A DNA stretch of 64,000 nt from Anaerolineae bacterium (GTDB taxonomy: Bacteria; Chloroflexota; Anaerolineae; Aggregatilineales; Phototrophicaceae): assembly GCA_022822305.1 (NCBI GenBank), contig JAJEBY010000016.1:1240001-1304000 (forward strand). Reading direction: 5' to 3'. Under the pieces are notes generated by a model that saw nothing but the letters and a program-made list of their open reading frames with translations, had not been told where the DNA came from and did no database searches. Positions 36,276 through 47,900 of this stretch are shown here, piece by piece. A program made the translations under genes and the position numbers. Each line of letters begins with the position of its first letter. Positions within the stretch are counted from its first letter, which is position 1.

Positions 36276-37055
36276 TTAATCTTGCGGCTGCTCGCCTTTG
36301 GAACTGAGGCCGCCATCGACCTCGTAATTCGATCCCGTGACGAAGCTCGCCTCGTCCGATGCCAGGAAGAGGCAGACGTTGGCGACCTCTTCAATCGTAC
36401 CGACGCGGCCGATCGGGTGCATGGCGTCAAAATCGCCGCGCAGCCTATCGGGATCGGATTGCGCCGCCAGGAAATCGTGCAGCATGGGCGAATCGATCGT
36501 GCCCGGCGATACGCTGTTGACACGGATGCCCCGCCCGGCATAGTCGGTGGACATGGCGCGGGTCAGGGCGATTAAGGCGCCTTTGGTCATGGCATAAGCG
36601 GCGATGCCCGGCAATCCGCGCAGCCCGGTGATGCTGGCCATGTGAATGATGCTGCCGCCCCCGGCCGCCAACATGCCCGGTATCAGCGCGCGGCTGACGA
36701 GATAGGTCCCGCGCAGATTGACCGCGAGGCAGCGATCGAAATCGGCAATCGCCGTTTCATGGAGCGCGCCGGCCGGCATCACCGCGGCGTTATTCACCAA
36801 GGCGTCGACAGCCCCAAAGCGCTCCGCCAGCTTGGCATGAGCAGCTTCGACTTGCGCCGGGTCGCTAATATCGGCGTGAACCTCCAGCGCGCAACCGCCT
36901 TTGCGGGTGATGTCGTCGACGACTGCTTGACAGGCGGCCGCATCGAGATCCATGATGCCGACGCTCGCGCCTTCCGCGGCGAAACGCAGCGCGATTCCGC
37001 GGCCGATGCCGCGCGCGGCCCCGGTGACCAGTGCGACTTTTCCCGCCAAGCGCAT
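36276..37055 (-). CDS. Short-chain dehydrogenase/reductase (SDR)
   Basis: A 259-aa classical SDR. The cofactor loop is TGAARGIG near the N-terminus, NNAAV follows, and the active site is Ser in HMASITG plus Tyr-x-x-x-Lys in [21 protein letters not shown] and the C-terminal GSNYEVDGG are typical of NAD(P)-dependent sugar or sugar-acid dehydrogenases. The ATG at 37055 gives [12 protein letters not shown]; a GTG at 37070 would only add an uncharacteristic tail. It lies downstream of a Gfo/Idh/MocA oxidoreductase in the sugar region. Confidence 0.88.
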   Translation of the reverse strand: MRLAGKVALVTGAARGIGRGIALRFAAEGASVGIMDLDAAACQAVVDDITRKGGCALEVHADISDPAQVEAAHAKLAERFGAVDALVNNAAVMPAGALHETAIADFDRCLAVNLRGTYLVSRALIPGMLAAGGGSIIHMASITGLRGLPGIAAYAMTKGALIALTRAMSTDYAGRGIRVNSVSPGTIDSPMLHDFLAAQSDPDRLRGDFDAMHPIGRVGTIEEVANVCLFLASDEASFVTGSNYEVDGGLSSKGEQPQD

Positions 37056-37062
37056 CGTATTC

Positions 37063-37102
37063 AACCCCACCCCCGGCCCCTCCCCAATGTTTTGGAGAGG
37101 GG
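37063..37102 (+). repeat. C-rich/G-rich inverted element
   Basis: ACCCCACCCCCGGCCCCTCC then CCAATGTTTTGGAGAGGGG. Related to 12299, 15250 and 50840. It lies just upstream of the SDR start. Confidence 0.5.
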
Positions 37103-37152
37103 TGAATTGCCAATTGAACCTATCTAGATAGCCTAATGTCTATTGCATTGAA

Positions 37153-38268
37153 CTACTCAGTTATAGACGCCACTTCGACGCGCGCTCCAGTCTCGTGGCT
37201 GAGGACGGCGGCGCTGATCAGGCGTTGGATGCGCGCGCCCTGCTCCAGGCCGGGCGTCAGTTCCTCATCGCGCAGGATGCCGTTGATGAAGGCGCGAATC
37301 ATGAAATCCTCAGACCGAAACATATCGCGATAGGTATTGTGCACGGTATCACGCCGAGCGCCGCCCCAAATACGCTCGGGAATCGGCAGGTCGCGGACCA
37401 TGCCTTCGCCGACGCGCGCGCCTCGCACGCGCTGAATTTTGTCCCAATCGATATGGCAGTAGAGCGTGCCATCCGAACCGTGCAACTCCATATGATGCGT
37501 TTGCCCGAAGGGCGTGTCTTCGTAACAGAGGGCGGTGCAGTGGATCATGCCGGCGGCGCCATTGGCAAATTCGATGATGAGCATGCAGCTGTCATCGACG
37601 GCATCATAGGGATTGCCCTGGGGATCAAGCGGCGGCCGCGAAACTATATGCGTCAGCCGGCAGGTGAGCGCGGTGATTTCGCCATAGAATAATTCGGCGA
37701 GGTAGAGAAAATGCGAACCGAGATCGCCTACGATTCCGCTGCCGGCAATCTTGCGATCGAGGCGCCAGATATAATCGCCTGCCCGGGCGTAACCGGTATA
37801 GTAGCGCAGGTTGAGATGAAAGGGCGTTCCCAGATAACCGTCGTCGATCAACGCCTTCAAATAGCGCGCCGTGGGCATGTGGCTGTAAGTGAAGGGCACC
37901 AGCGTCTTGAGGCCTTTTTTCGTCGCCAGCGCCGCCATTTCCCGCGCCTGCGCGTAGGTCAGCGCTATCGGCTTTTCGCAGAGCACATGCAATCCCGCCT
38001 CCAGCGCCGTCATGGTGATGGGATAGTGTGTGTCGTTGGGCGTGGAGATGACGATGGCATCGAGACCCGCGTCTGCGATCATTCCGGCGTAGTCGGTGTA
38101 GACGTTTGGGATGCTCCAGATGTCCGCCATCTTCCGGGCATTCTCGCGGTTGCGACCACAGATGGCGATAGTCGCGGCCTTGGGGTGACTGGCAAGCGCG
38201 GGCAAGTGCATGGCATCCGCCCACCAGCTGGTACCGACCACTCCGACATTTATTGTGTTGTCAGCCAT
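37153..38268 (-). CDS. Gfo/Idh/MocA-family oxidoreductase
   Basis: A 371-aa NAD(P)-dependent oxidoreductase acting on sugars, inositols or their derivatives. The Rossmann start is INVGVVGTSWWADAMHLPAL. DAIVISTPNDTHYPITMTAL and VLCEKPIAL (catalytic EKP with Lys) are diagnostic. The second domain includes GGLI-type strand substitutes such as GIVGDLGSHFLYLAELFYG with its DLGxH motif. ATG at 38268, where the frame upstream to 38340 is intergenic. Its promoter, TTGCCG-N17-TACAAT, lies at 38309-38337. Confidence 0.9.
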   Translation of the reverse strand: MADNTINVGVVGTSWWADAMHLPALASHPKAATIAICGRNRENARKMADIWSIPNVYTDYAGMIADAGLDAIVISTPNDTHYPITMTALEAGLHVLCEKPIALTYAQAREMAALATKKGLKTLVPFTYSHMPTARYLKALIDDGYLGTPFHLNLRYYTGYARAGDYIWRLDRKIAGSGIVGDLGSHFLYLAELFYGEITALTCRLTHIVSRPPLDPQGNPYDAVDDSCMLIIEFANGAAGMIHCTALCYEDTPFGQTHHMELHGSDGTLYCHIDWDKIQRVRGARVGEGMVRDLPIPERIWGGARRDTVHNTYRDMFRSEDFMIRAFINGILRDEELTPGLEQGARIQRLISAAVLSHETGARVEVASITE

Positions 38269-38286
38269 GTGCCTTTTCCGTACAAT
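38258..38286 (+). promoter_or_regulatory. Near-consensus sigma70 promoter for the SulP operon
   Basis: TTGTCA (38258-38263), 17-nt spacer, TACAAT (38281-38286): five of six matches in each box. Transcription would start near 38293, 68 nt before the ATG at 38361. The -35 overlaps the start codon region of the divergent oxidoreductase gene. Confidence 0.7.
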
Positions 38287-38308
38287 CAGCGGACTTGATC
38301 GTGCGCCT

Positions 38309-38337
38309 ATTGTAGTTTTTCGTCTACCGTTCGGCAA
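38309..38337 (-). promoter_or_regulatory. Divergent promoter for the Gfo/Idh/MocA gene
   Basis: Minus-strand TTGCCG (38332-38337), 17-nt spacer, TACAAT (38309-38314). The start near 38302 leaves a leader of about 34 nt. The two promoters face apart with overlapping start zones, so one could repress the other by occlusion. Confidence 0.55.
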
Positions 38338-38360
38338 CAAGGGCTACTCAGGACCGACAA

Positions 38361-38729
38361 ATGCGCAAAATCCTGACCATCGATTTCATCGAGCGCTTGC
38401 TCTTCACGGCGATTGTCGCTGGCATATTCATCGGCGGCTTCGCCGTTGTTCGCTACGTGGACATCGTACGCCGGCTGTCGACAAATGAGGCCGCGCAGAT
38501 CCACGCCAGCGGCGGGGAAGTTACAGTCGAAACCAAGGGCCAGGCGCAAGGTTTGATGGCTGCGGATATTGAACGGCGGCAGCTGCTCGCCGACCAATCC
38601 AGCATGATGATGGTCGGCGGCGTCGGGCTGGCGCTAATCGGCCTGGGTTGGCTGGCCGGCGATATCCTGCGCGGACGGCGGCGCAAAGCCTCGGCAGCGC
38701 AGTCGGGCTCCGTTTCCGTCCCCACCTAG
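38361..38729 (+). CDS. Hypothetical two-helix membrane protein upstream of SulP
   Basis: Not recognised. The 122-aa protein has helix 1 at LLFTAIVAGIFIGGFAVVRY and helix 2 at MMMVGGVGLALIGLGWLAGD. They are joined by an extracytoplasmic loop of about 45 residues with ASGGEVTVETKGQAQGLMAA. A basic cytoplasmic tail RGRRRKAS follows. It starts the transcript that contains the SulP transporter (29-nt gap), so it may be an accessory subunit. Confidence 0.6.
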   Translation: MRKILTIDFIERLLFTAIVAGIFIGGFAVVRYVDIVRRLSTNEAAQIHASGGEVTVETKGQAQGLMAADIERRQLLADQSSMMMVGGVGLALIGLGWLAGDILRGRRRKASAAQSGSVSVPT

Positions 38730-38758
38730 CGCTGCAATCGCAGACCTGGGGAATGCCT

Positions 38759-41014
38759 ATGAACGCTGCGTCTATTGACGACACCAACAATCCGGGCTTG
38801 ACCGACGCCATCAGGCATGCGCTTCAACCGTCAGCTTTCTTGCGGAGTCTGCTCGCCAGCGCCATCATCTGGCTGCTGATGGCGAGCGCCATGCCCTCGT
38901 ATTCTCGACTGATATTCAACGGCGCGCTGGCCGGTTATTTTGCAGCGGGCTTGGGAATCGTGCTGGTCAGCGAAATCGTGATCGCCCTGATCACGTCGCT
39001 TTTCAGCTCGGATCACGCGACGCTCGCTGTGCCCCAGAGTCCGACGGCGGTGATCCAGGGCATCATCGCCGCCAGCGTGATCGCCGCCGCGCCCGCCGAC
39101 ATGCCGGAGGAAGCGCTTTTCGCTACCGTATTCCTCGCGATCGCGCTTTCATCGGTGTTGTCCGGCGCCCTGCTCTTTTTGGTGGGATTCTTGGGCGCCG
39201 GCGGCTTGATCCGCTACATCCCCTATCCCATTGTCGGCGGCTTCATGGCGGGATTGGGATGGCTGATTCTGAACGCCGGTTTCAAGATCCTGGCCAATTA
39301 CGGCATCAGCGCCGAAACCCTGCCCATACTCTTGGAGAGCGAGGTCTTCGCGCGCTGGCTGCCGGCGGCAATCTTTGCCTTATCCATACTTGGGCTGCGC
39401 ACGCGCATCAAGAGCACCTTGATCATGCCCGGCTGCATCATCGCGGCCTTCGTTCTATTTTACATCTGGGTGTATGCGGGACTTGGCGACGCGGGAACCG
39501 CGATGGCGCAAGGCTGGTTGCTGCCGGATGTGTCGGGCGCGTTTAGCTGGCAGCTGCCTGATTTCAGCGGCATCACGCAAATCAATCTCTCCATGATCGC
39601 GGCCAGCGCCGGCGGCATGTTGTCCTTGTTCATCGTCTACGCCTTAAACTTGTTTTTCCGAGCCAGCGCGCAAGAGCTTGTCGTCAACCGCGAACTGAAC
39701 ATCAATCGCGAATGCGCGGTCAACGGCATCGCCAATATTGCCGCGGGTTTCTCCGGCGGCGGCGTCGTGGCGTATCACGCGCCGATTTCTTCGTCGCTGG
39801 TGCATAACATGCGCGTCAACGGACGGCTGGTCGGCGTCATCCTTGCGCTGATGTTCACGCTGACGCTGCTCTTCGGCAGCTCATTGTTTTCGCTGGTTCC
39901 GCGCTTCATCCCGGCCGGTCTGCTGATGTATTTTGGCCTGCAATTCATGAAAGAATGGCTCTACGACAGCTGGTCCAGTTTGCCGCGGCGCGAGTACGCC
40001 GTCATCGCCGTCATTGCTTTGGTCATCGGATTGTTCGGCCTGCTCATGGGCATCGGCGTCGGCATCGCCGTCGCCATCACTTTCTTCGTCTTGGAATACA
40101 GCCGGATGGATGTGATCAAGCAGGAATTCTCCGGCGCCCTGCACCGCAGCAATCTCGACCGATCGTTCGCGCAAAACCAACTGCTGCAGCATGAAGGCGA
40201 CAAGATTCTGATCATGCGCCTGCAGGGATTCATCTTCTTTGGCACAGCCTACCGCTTTTATGAGCACGTCAAGCTGCGCGTCACGGAAAGGGAAGCTCGC
40301 CCGCTGCGCTATCTCATTCTCGACTTCAAAGCGGTGAGCGACTGCGATTTCTCCACCATCCGCGATTTCAAGAAGTTGAAACGACTGACGGACCGCCACA
40401 ATATCGAGCTGTTGCTGTCAAATGTCCTGCCCCATCTGCAACCGGTCCTGCAAGACGCCGGCGTTGTGGAGCGCGAATCCGAAGCCTCTGCGCTCTTTAA
40501 CGATCTCGATCACGCTCTGGAATGGTGCGAGAACAGGCTTCTGGAAGCCGCTGGCTTGATTGATTCGACCCGGGTCACGCTCGAACAGCAGTTGGCGGAT
40601 CACGCCAGAATCGGCGAAGATGTTCTGGGGATTCTGCCGCAGTTTCTCGAACGCCTGGAAACGGAGGTCGGCCAAACGATCTTCAGCCAAGGCGACGATT
40701 CCAACGCGCTCTATTTTCTGGAAGCGGGCCGCGTCGATGTTTTGCTGCGAGTGGATGAGGCGCACGAATTGCGTCTGCGCAGCATGACCGCCGGCGCGAT
40801 GATTGGGGAAGTCGGCTTTTATCTGGGCAGCGCGCGCTCGGCATCAATCGTTGTGACCGAAGCCGGGGTGCTGCAGCGGCTCAGCCACGAAGCGCTGCGC
40901 AAGATGGAAGAAACGGCGCCACAGACGGCTTCGGCGATACACGTGTTAATCGCGAGTATGTTGTCCGACCGGTTATCTACGACCAATCGCCTCGTCCAGG
41001 AATTGATGGACTGA
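38759..41014 (+). CDS. SulP-family anion transporter fused to STAS and cyclic-nucleotide-binding domains
   Basis: A 751-aa inner-membrane transporter. About ten helices span 30-420, including [18 protein letters not shown] and [18 protein letters not shown], the SulP substrate region. A STAS domain follows at about 470-590 ([37 protein letters not shown]). A C-terminal cNMP-binding beta barrel lies at about 630-740 ([40 protein letters not shown]). The fusion suggests transport of sulfate, bicarbonate or another anion gated by a cyclic nucleotide. GGGGA is 6 nt before the ATG at 38759, which is why the longer frame from 38648 is rejected. Confidence 0.9.
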   Translation: MNAASIDDTNNPGLTDAIRHALQPSAFLRSLLASAIIWLLMASAMPSYSRLIFNGALAGYFAAGLGIVLVSEIVIALITSLFSSDHATLAVPQSPTAVIQGIIAASVIAAAPADMPEEALFATVFLAIALSSVLSGALLFLVGFLGAGGLIRYIPYPIVGGFMAGLGWLILNAGFKILANYGISAETLPILLESEVFARWLPAAIFALSILGLRTRIKSTLIMPGCIIAAFVLFYIWVYAGLGDAGTAMAQGWLLPDVSGAFSWQLPDFSGITQINLSMIAASAGGMLSLFIVYALNLFFRASAQELVVNRELNINRECAVNGIANIAAGFSGGGVVAYHAPISSSLVHNMRVNGRLVGVILALMFTLTLLFGSSLFSLVPRFIPAGLLMYFGLQFMKEWLYDSWSSLPRREYAVIAVIALVIGLFGLLMGIGVGIAVAITFFVLEYSRMDVIKQEFSGALHRSNLDRSFAQNQLLQHEGDKILIMRLQGFIFFGTAYRFYEHVKLRVTEREARPLRYLILDFKAVSDCDFSTIRDFKKLKRLTDRHNIELLLSNVLPHLQPVLQDAGVVERESEASALFNDLDHALEWCENRLLEAAGLIDSTRVTLEQQLADHARIGEDVLGILPQFLERLETEVGQTIFSQGDDSNALYFLEAGRVDVLLRVDEAHELRLRSMTAGAMIGEVGFYLGSARSASIVVTEAGVLQRLSHEALRKMEETAPQTASAIHVLIASMLSDRLSTTNRLVQELMD

Positions 41015-41067
41015 TCGCGCGGGGGCCTCGCATCCAGCGCCGCCCGTTCCAGATTGAGTCATCTGCC

Positions 41068-41868
41068 TCAATTCTGATAATCGCTGCCATAACTCATATC
41101 GGGTATGGGACTGGTCTTAGTCCAGCCGCCATCGACCACCAGCGCCTGCCCGGTAATTTTCTCCGCCGCCGGCGATGCCAGGAAGAGCACGGCTTCCGCG
41201 ATATCTTCGCTCCTGATGGCTTTGCCCACCGGTATCAAATCCCCCCAGCGCCGCTCATAATCCGGATCGTCTTCGAGATTGCGCGGCGTCAATACCGCGC
41301 CCGGCGCCACGCAATTGATGGTGATGCCGTGCGGGCTCAATTCCAGCACAAGATTGCGCGCCAGCATCTCCAGCGCCGCTTTGGTCATGCCATAAGCGCT
41401 GAGATAAGGCACCGCTTGATGCCCGGTGACCGAAGACATCAGCACGATGCGCCCGCCGCTGCCGCCCTCGCGAAATTGACGCGCGGCCGCTTGCGCCAGA
41501 AAGTAGCTGCCGCGCAAATTAACGTTGACGACGCGCTCAAAATCCTCTGGCCGATAATCGAAGAAATTGCCCCAAGATGTCAGTCCGGCGTTGCAGACAC
41601 AGATATCCAGCCGTCCGAACTCGGTAACAGCCGCCCGCGCCAGCCCGCGCACGGTATCCAGATCAGCGACATCCCCGGCCACAGGGACGCAACTCGCGCC
41701 GGTTTCGCTCCCAATAGCGGCCGCGGCCGACTGCGCGCGCTCGGGAATAATGTCGTTGAGCAGCACGTTCGCGCCTTCCGCGCAGAATTGCCGCGCCACC
41801 GCATAGCCGATGCCTTCGCCCGCGCCGGTGACGATGGCGGTTTGATTCGAAAAACGCTTCTGTGTCAT
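41068..41868 (-). CDS. Short-chain dehydrogenase/reductase (SDR)
   Basis: A 266-aa classical [11 protein letters not shown] cofactor loop, [17 protein letters not shown], and active-site YGMTK at about 158. The end reads [19 protein letters not shown] precedes the ATG at 41868. Divergent from the YjhG/YagF-type dehydratase with a 120-nt shared upstream region, so a linked role in sugar or sugar-acid oxidation is reasonable but inferred. Confidence 0.88.
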   Translation of the reverse strand: MTQKRFSNQTAIVTGAGEGIGYAVARQFCAEGANVLLNDIIPERAQSAAAAIGSETGASCVPVAGDVADLDTVRGLARAAVTEFGRLDICVCNAGLTSWGNFFDYRPEDFERVVNVNLRGSYFLAQAAARQFREGGSGGRIVLMSSVTGHQAVPYLSAYGMTKAALEMLARNLVLELSPHGITINCVAPGAVLTPRNLEDDPDYERRWGDLIPVGKAIRSEDIAEAVLFLASPAAEKITGQALVVDGGWTKTSPIPDMSYGSDYQN

Positions 41869-41906
41869 AATCGCTCCCGCTATGTATCGGCTTGCTGTAC
41901 AGAATT

Positions 41907-41960
41907 TAACCACAGAGGGCACAGTGGACACAGAGAAATCTTCTGCGTGTTCTCGGCGGT
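41907..41960 (+). repeat. Dispersed AACCACAGAGGGCACAG repeat
   Basis: TTAACCACAGAGGGCACAGT then GGACACAGAGAAATC and TTCTCGGCGG. When read through it encodes [10 protein letters not shown], a peptide seen in many spurious ORFs. Sister copy at 16864-16891. It lies in the divergent gap between the SDR and dehydratase genes. Confidence 0.6.
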
Positions 41961-41988
41961 TGCAACGAGCGAAAAGGATTTAATCAAG

Positions 41989-43980
41989 GTGGATTATCAC
42001 GAAGCGATATATGGCGGCGCGGAACTGCTGCCGCAAACGCGAACGCGCGGTCAGGGCCGGGAAGGCAAGCTGCCGCTTGACGAAGACATGCTGCTCAACG
42101 AAGCCAGCGGCAACCTCTTCGCCATGACCCAAAATGTGGCTATGGGCTGGCATCCGGAAGCGGTCAATCGCGAGCAGTATGTGATCCTCAGCACACAAGG
42201 CGGACTGCGCGCCGAAGACGGGAGCGCGGTGGCGCTCGGTTATCATACCGGACACTGGGAAATCGGCCTGCTGGTGCGGGAAGCGGCGGAGACGATGCGC
42301 GCGAATGATGCCATTCCCTTCGCCGTCTATTGCTCCGATCCTTGCGATGGTCGCTCGCAAGGCACGAGCGGCATGATGGACAGCCTGCCCTATCGCAACG
42401 ACGCCGCGCTGGTGATGCGGCGCTTGATCCGTTCGCTGCCGACGCGCGATGGCGTCATGGGCATCGCCACCTGCGACAAGGGCTTGCCGGCGACGCTGAT
42501 CGCCCTGGCCGGCTGTCGTGATTTGCCCGGCATCATCGTGCCCGGCGGCGTGACCCTGCCGGCGGAAGGCGCGGAAGATGCCGGAACCGTGCAGACTATC
42601 GGCGCGCGTTTCGCTCACGGCATGATCAGCCTCGATTACGCCGCTGAGATGGGCTGCAAGGCTTGTGGTTCGTCCGGCGGCGGTTGCCAGTTTCTGGGCA
42701 CGGCGGCCACCGCTCAAGTCGTGGCCGAAGCGCTGGGACTCTGCCTGCCCCATAGCGCGCTTGTGCCATCGGGCGAGGCGGTCTGGCTGGATGTGGCGCG
42801 GCGCTCGGCCCTGGCTTTGCTGAGCCTGCAAGCGGCCAAGCTGACGCTGGCGGATATCTTGACGCCGGCAGCGCTGGAAAACGCCATGCTGCTGCATTCC
42901 GCTTTCGGCGGATCGACCAATTTGCTGCTGCATATCCCGGCCATCGCCCACGCGGCCGGCTTGAAACCGCCCGGCGTCGATGACTGGATTCGCGTCAACA
43001 GGAGCACAGCGCGCCTGGTCGACGCTCTGCCCAACGGCCCGCGCAATCATCCCACCGTGCAGGTGTACATGGCGGGCGCCGTGCCGGAAGTGATGCTGCA
43101 GCTGCGCGCGATGGGTCTGCTCAATACCGATGTCAAGACCGTTACCGGCGACAAACTGGATGCCGTCCTGGACTGGTGGGCGGAGAGCGAACGGCGGCGG
43201 CTGGCGCAGGAACGACTGCGGATCAGCGACGGCGTCGACCCCGATGACGTGATCATGTCAGCCGATCGGGCGCGCCGACGCGGACTCGCCAGCACGGTTG
43301 TGTTTCCCGTCGGCAATATCGCGCCGCACGGATCCGTGATCAAGGCCACCGCCATCGATCCCTCACTTATCGACGACGATCATGTCTATCGCCATCGCGG
43401 TCCCGCGCGCGTCTTCACCTCCGAGCGTGAGGCCATCCGCGCCGTCAAGGGCCAAAGCGAGCATCCGCTCGCCGCCGGTGATGTGCTGGTCTTGATCGGC
43501 GCCGGACCGATGGGCACGGGCATGGAAGAGACCTATCAACTGACCTCGGCGCTGAAATTCATCCCCTGGGGCAAAAGCGTGCCGATCGTGACTGACGCGC
43601 GCTTTTCCGGCGTGTCCACCGGCGCTTGCATAGGCCACGTCGGGCCGGAGGCGCTGGCGGGCGGTCCGCTGGGCAAGCTGCGCGACGGCGACCTGATTGA
43701 GATCGTGATTGATCGCGTCAGCCTGAGCGGCTCGATCAATCTGGTTGGCACGGCGGCGGGCGACATCACTCCGGATGAAGCGCAAGCGCTGCTGGAATCG
43801 CGCGAGCCGCATCCGGGCTTGATTCCGCACCCTGATCTGCCGGCGGATACGCGCTTGTGGGCGGCGCTGCAGGCGGCCAGCGGCGGCGTCTGGGCCGGCT
43901 GCGTTTATGATACCGACAAGATCATCGAAACGCTGCGCGCCGGGGCGGAGGCGCTGCGCGCCAAACAAGCTGAATATTGA
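41989..43980 (+). CDS. IlvD/Edd-superfamily sugar-acid dehydratase, YjhG/YagF type
   Basis: A 663-aa Fe-S dehydratase, related to E. coli D-xylonate dehydratases, that would make a 2-keto-3-deoxy acid. Cluster cysteines are in [32 protein letters not shown] and [39 protein letters not shown] is the C-terminal active-site segment. The GTG at 41989 has AAAAGGA 10 nt upstream. The open frame back to 41329 runs antisense to the SDR and through a repeat, so it is rejected. With the FAH-family gene and oxidoreductases nearby it completes a possible non-phosphorylative sugar route. Confidence 0.88.
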   Translation: MDYHEAIYGGAELLPQTRTRGQGREGKLPLDEDMLLNEASGNLFAMTQNVAMGWHPEAVNREQYVILSTQGGLRAEDGSAVALGYHTGHWEIGLLVREAAETMRANDAIPFAVYCSDPCDGRSQGTSGMMDSLPYRNDAALVMRRLIRSLPTRDGVMGIATCDKGLPATLIALAGCRDLPGIIVPGGVTLPAEGAEDAGTVQTIGARFAHGMISLDYAAEMGCKACGSSGGGCQFLGTAATAQVVAEALGLCLPHSALVPSGEAVWLDVARRSALALLSLQAAKLTLADILTPAALENAMLLHSAFGGSTNLLLHIPAIAHAAGLKPPGVDDWIRVNRSTARLVDALPNGPRNHPTVQVYMAGAVPEVMLQLRAMGLLNTDVKTVTGDKLDAVLDWWAESERRRLAQERLRISDGVDPDDVIMSADRARRRGLASTVVFPVGNIAPHGSVIKATAIDPSLIDDDHVYRHRGPARVFTSEREAIRAVKGQSEHPLAAGDVLVLIGAGPMGTGMEETYQLTSALKFIPWGKSVPIVTDARFSGVSTGACIGHVGPEALAGGPLGKLRDGDLIEIVIDRVSLSGSINLVGTAAGDITPDEAQALLESREPHPGLIPHPDLPADTRLWAALQAASGGVWAGCVYDTDKIIETLRAGAEALRAKQAEY

Positions 43981-44044
43981 CTGCCTGCGCCAAATCACGC
44001 ATACTTTCTGTCAGGTTTATGCGCTGCAGAGGGAGGACGTGCGT

Positions 44045-44902
44045 ATGTTAAGCCAGGAACAAATAGACTTTTATCATGAAAATGGTTACCTGACGGTCGA
44101 CAATGTTTTGAGCCCGGGAGAATTGGCGGAGCTGCGGCGCGTCACCGACGAATTCGTCGAGCGTTCGCGCGCGGTCAGCCAGCACGATGATGTCTTCGAT
44201 CTCGAGCCCGATCACAGCCCGGACAATCCGCGTTTGCGCCGCATCAAGCAGCCGATCGAGCAGCACGAAGTCTACAACCAGATGCTGCGTCACGAGGGCA
44301 TTCTGAATATCGTCGAGCAGTTGATCGGCCCCGGTGTCCGCTCGAACGGCAACAAACTGAATATGAAAATGCCGGCCGAGGGCAGCGCGGTCGAATGGCA
44401 TCAGGATTGGGCCTTTTATCCGCATAGCAACGATGATCTGCTGGCGGTTGGCGTGGCCATTGATGATATGAGCGAAGAAAACGGCTGCATGTTGATGGTG
44501 CCGGGCTCGCACAAGACCGAGCTCGTCAGCCATCACGAGAACGGCGTCTTCGTCGGCGCCATCGCCGACCCCGACTTCGTTCCCGATCCGGTCGAAAAAT
44601 GCGAGGTCAAAGCCGGCGGCATCTCCATCCACCATGTCCGCACCTTGCATGCCTCGGCGCCGAATCATTCCAATCGGCCGCGGCGCTTGCTGCTGTTCCA
44701 GTACTGCTCGATCGATTCCTGGCCGCTGACGGGCGTCTCCGATTTTGATGACCACTTGGCCACCGTGCTGCGCGGCGAGCCCAATCCGCGCATCCGCGTG
44801 GACAACGTGCCGGTCATCATGCCGGAGCCCAAGCCCGCAAACGCCGGCTCCATCTTTGAGCTGCAAGAGGCCATGCAAGAAAAAGTGATGGCGAAGCAGT
44901 AG
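44045..44902 (+). CDS. Phytanoyl-CoA dioxygenase (PhyH)-family Fe(II)/2-oxoglutarate oxygenase
   Basis: A 285-aa non-heme iron oxygenase. Ligands are His119 and Asp121 in EWHQDWAF and distal His202 in TLHASAPNHS. 2-Oxoglutarate-binding Arg211 lies in NRPRRLLLF. The N-terminal FYHENGYLTVDNVLSPGELA is the standard opening. GGGAGGA is 7 nt before the ATG at 44045. Family members hydroxylate lipids, phosphonates and many small molecules, so the substrate is open. It starts 65 nt after the dehydratase gene and 8 nt before a large membrane protein. Confidence 0.9.
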   Translation: MLSQEQIDFYHENGYLTVDNVLSPGELAELRRVTDEFVERSRAVSQHDDVFDLEPDHSPDNPRLRRIKQPIEQHEVYNQMLRHEGILNIVEQLIGPGVRSNGNKLNMKMPAEGSAVEWHQDWAFYPHSNDDLLAVGVAIDDMSEENGCMLMVPGSHKTELVSHHENGVFVGAIADPDFVPDPVEKCEVKAGGISIHHVRTLHASAPNHSNRPRRLLLFQYCSIDSWPLTGVSDFDDHLATVLRGEPNPRIRVDNVPVIMPEPKPANAGSIFELQEAMQEKVMAKQ

Positions 44903-44909
44903 ACCGCCC

Positions 44910-47900
44910 GTGGCGCAGCTTCAATCGACGCCTGCAAGACGCCTCCTCCAAGTTACCCTGTTTTGTCTCGCCGTCGTCAGCATTTGCCTGGCGGCGGTTC
45001 ATCCTTTTCTGCAGGGGCGCATGCCGCACAGCGACGATGGCCTGCTGCAGATGTACCGTTCGGTGGCGCTGGCGCACTCGCTGGGCGCTGATCACCCGCT
45101 CTGGCCGCGTTTTTCATCCGCGCTGGTTCATGGTTATGGCGCGCCGCTCTTCAACTTTTTCCCGCCGCTGTCCTATTTTCCGGCAACCTGGCTGCGCTCC
45201 CTCGGCTTCGACTACGTAGGCGGCTGGCTGCTGTCAATGGCGCTGTATACGCTGGCGGCGGCGGCGGGCATGTACGCGCTGGGTCGGCATTGGACCGGCT
45301 CGCGCCTGGGCGGATGGCTGGCCGCGCTGGCTTATGTCTACGCGCCTTATTTTCTCTTCGACAGCCTAACCCGCGGGACCAGCCCGGAAGTCGCGGCGCT
45401 GGCGGCATTGCCGGCCCTGCTATACGGATTCACCCGCCTGGCCGAATATGGCCGCCGGCGCGACTTCCTGCTGGCTGCGCTGACGTTCGCCCTTTTCATC
45501 CCGCTGCATACGCTGATTACGCTTCATGGCGCGGCGCTTATAGCGCTGTACTGCCTTTTCCTGTCTTGGCGCGCCGCTGACCAGCGAGCGGTGTTCCTCC
45601 GTCTGATTTTGGCGGGAGCGGCGGCCGTTCTGTTAACCGCCTTCTATTGGCTGCCCGCGCTGCTGGAAACGGATGCCATCAAGCTTGACCTGATCACCGA
45701 ACAACTCGGCGCCATAGCAGTCGCGCGCAACCTGCGACCGCTTGTCGAGAGTCTGGCGCCGCCCCACCGCGCTGATCCGACGCAGCTCAATCAAGCGATT
45801 CCCATCAGCCTGGGCTGGGCGCAGATGGCGCTGGCCCTCATCGGCGTCGCGCTATGCCTGAAAAGGCGCAATCGCCGCTTCCGCGCGCTGATGTTGGTCA
45901 CGGGCGCGCTCACGCTGCTGCTGGTTTTCATGAATACGCCGGCGTCGGCCGCGCTCTGGGAAACGCTGCCGCTGATCGGCTATACGCAATTTCCCTGGCG
46001 CTTGCTGGGATTGGCGAGCTTGACGCTGGCGCTGATGGCGGGCATCGGCGCGCGGCTGCTGCTTGATAGCATCGCGATACCGAAATGGCGATTGATCGTG
46101 ATCGCTGGCGTGACGGCGCTGCTGACGCTCAGCGCCCTGCCATGGACATTCACCGCCTTTCACGACAGATTAGAGGCGCGCGATATCGGTGATATGCAAG
46201 TTTTCGAGCGGGAAAGCGGACAACTGGCGCTGTCATCTTACGCTGAATATTTGCCGCTGCACGCCGATGCCGATCATCTCGATCCGCAGCTGCTGATCGA
46301 CCGTTTCGCGTCCGGCACTGCAATAGCGCGCATCACCCCCTCCGACACGCTTGAGATTCGGGCGCAGCGCTGGACGGGAACCTCAGCGGAATTGCGCCTG
46401 GATTCCAGCGAGGCGCAGACGCTCGAATTTGACTGGCTCTACCTGCCCGGCTGGCGCGCCACCATCGACGGGCGCGCGATCGACGTCTTCCCGTCGGCGC
46501 CGGCTGGATTGGCGGCGCTGGATTTGCCGGCCGGCCAATTTGAGCTGCGCATCGCCCTGGAGGCGACGCCGGCGCAGACGACCGCGATGGCGCTGAGCGC
46601 GCTCGGGCTCGCTGCAATCGTCGCTCTGCTGCTGCTCTGGCGGCGACTTCCTCCGCTAGCCTGGGATGCGCCCGCGCCCGCCACGGACGAGGGGCGCGCC
46701 ATCGCTGTCGTTCTGCTCGTCAGTCTGGCCGTGTTCGCGCTTAAAAGTGCCGTGTTGGATCGACAAGATACGCTCTTCAAGGCGGCGCGTTTCGGATCCG
46801 TCCCTGAGGTCGAGGCGCTGGCCAATTTCGGCGGTCGAATCGACTTGCTGGAAGTCGAAATGCCGGCCGATCCGATTACGCGGCGCGAGCTCAGTTTTCG
46901 TCTGTTTTGGCGCTTGCATGGGTCGCCGCTCGACCACGATTATTCGAGCATCATTCGCATGCGCGATCCCAGCGGTCATGTCGTCGCCGAAGCGATGGCC
47001 TTCGCGCCGGGCGGCCTGGCAACGCGCAATTGGCGGCCGGGCTTCTACATTGAAGATGTCATCACGCTGGAGATTCCGCCCTTCACGCCGCCGCTTGATC
47101 AAGAATACCGCTTTGATGTCGCGCTATTTGAGTCGGATTCGCTGGATGCCTTGAGCTGGATTAACGCTGACGGCAATCCGCAGGATGTGAAATTTGAGCT
47201 GGGCTCGCTGCGGTATCGTCCCACGGCGGCGGAGCGGCAAGCCGAACGCGACGCCTTCTCCCTCCCGTCTCAGGCGTCGGCAGCCGTCGAGCTGATTGAA
47301 GCGCCTGCCCTGCCGGCCGCGGCCACCGTCGGCGACGAACTGCGCTTGAGCTGGACCTGGCGAAAAAACCAGGCGTCGACGTCGGACATGACCGCGCGCC
47401 TGATCTGGCTCGATGAAGCGGGCAACCGCGTCGGCGCTTCCGCGGCTCTGCCACTGGCGCGCGGATACAGTTACGCGCGCTGGCGACGAGGCGAAGTCAA
47501 TCGCGGGCATCACCGGCTGATCGTGCCGCCGGAGCTGCCGTCCGGACGCTACGCGCTCGCCCTGGAAACGCTGGACGCGCAAGGCAAGGTGGACGCAACG
47601 GTACGCCTGGATACAAAAATGGAGGTCAGCGTGCCGCCGCGCCAATTCGAGCGCCCGCGCTACAGCTTCGAGCAAAACCTTGCCTGGGACAACGGCATCT
47701 TGCTGCACGGCTACAGCCTCAGCGACAGCGGCGGCCTGGAACTGGTTTGGAGCACAGCAAGCGCCGTGCGCGAAAGTCTGCGGCTCTTTGTCCATGCCCT
47801 GGACGCGAACGACCGCATCGCTGCGCAGTGGGACGGCGTGCCGGGGGATTGGCTGCGACCGACGACCGGCTGGCTGCCCGGCGAGTATGTGACGACGCGG

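Noticed and set aside
41329-41988. N-terminal extension of the YjhG-type dehydratase
   Set aside because: It runs antisense to the SDR gene and through the HRGHSGHRE repeat; the homologous protein begins at 41989.
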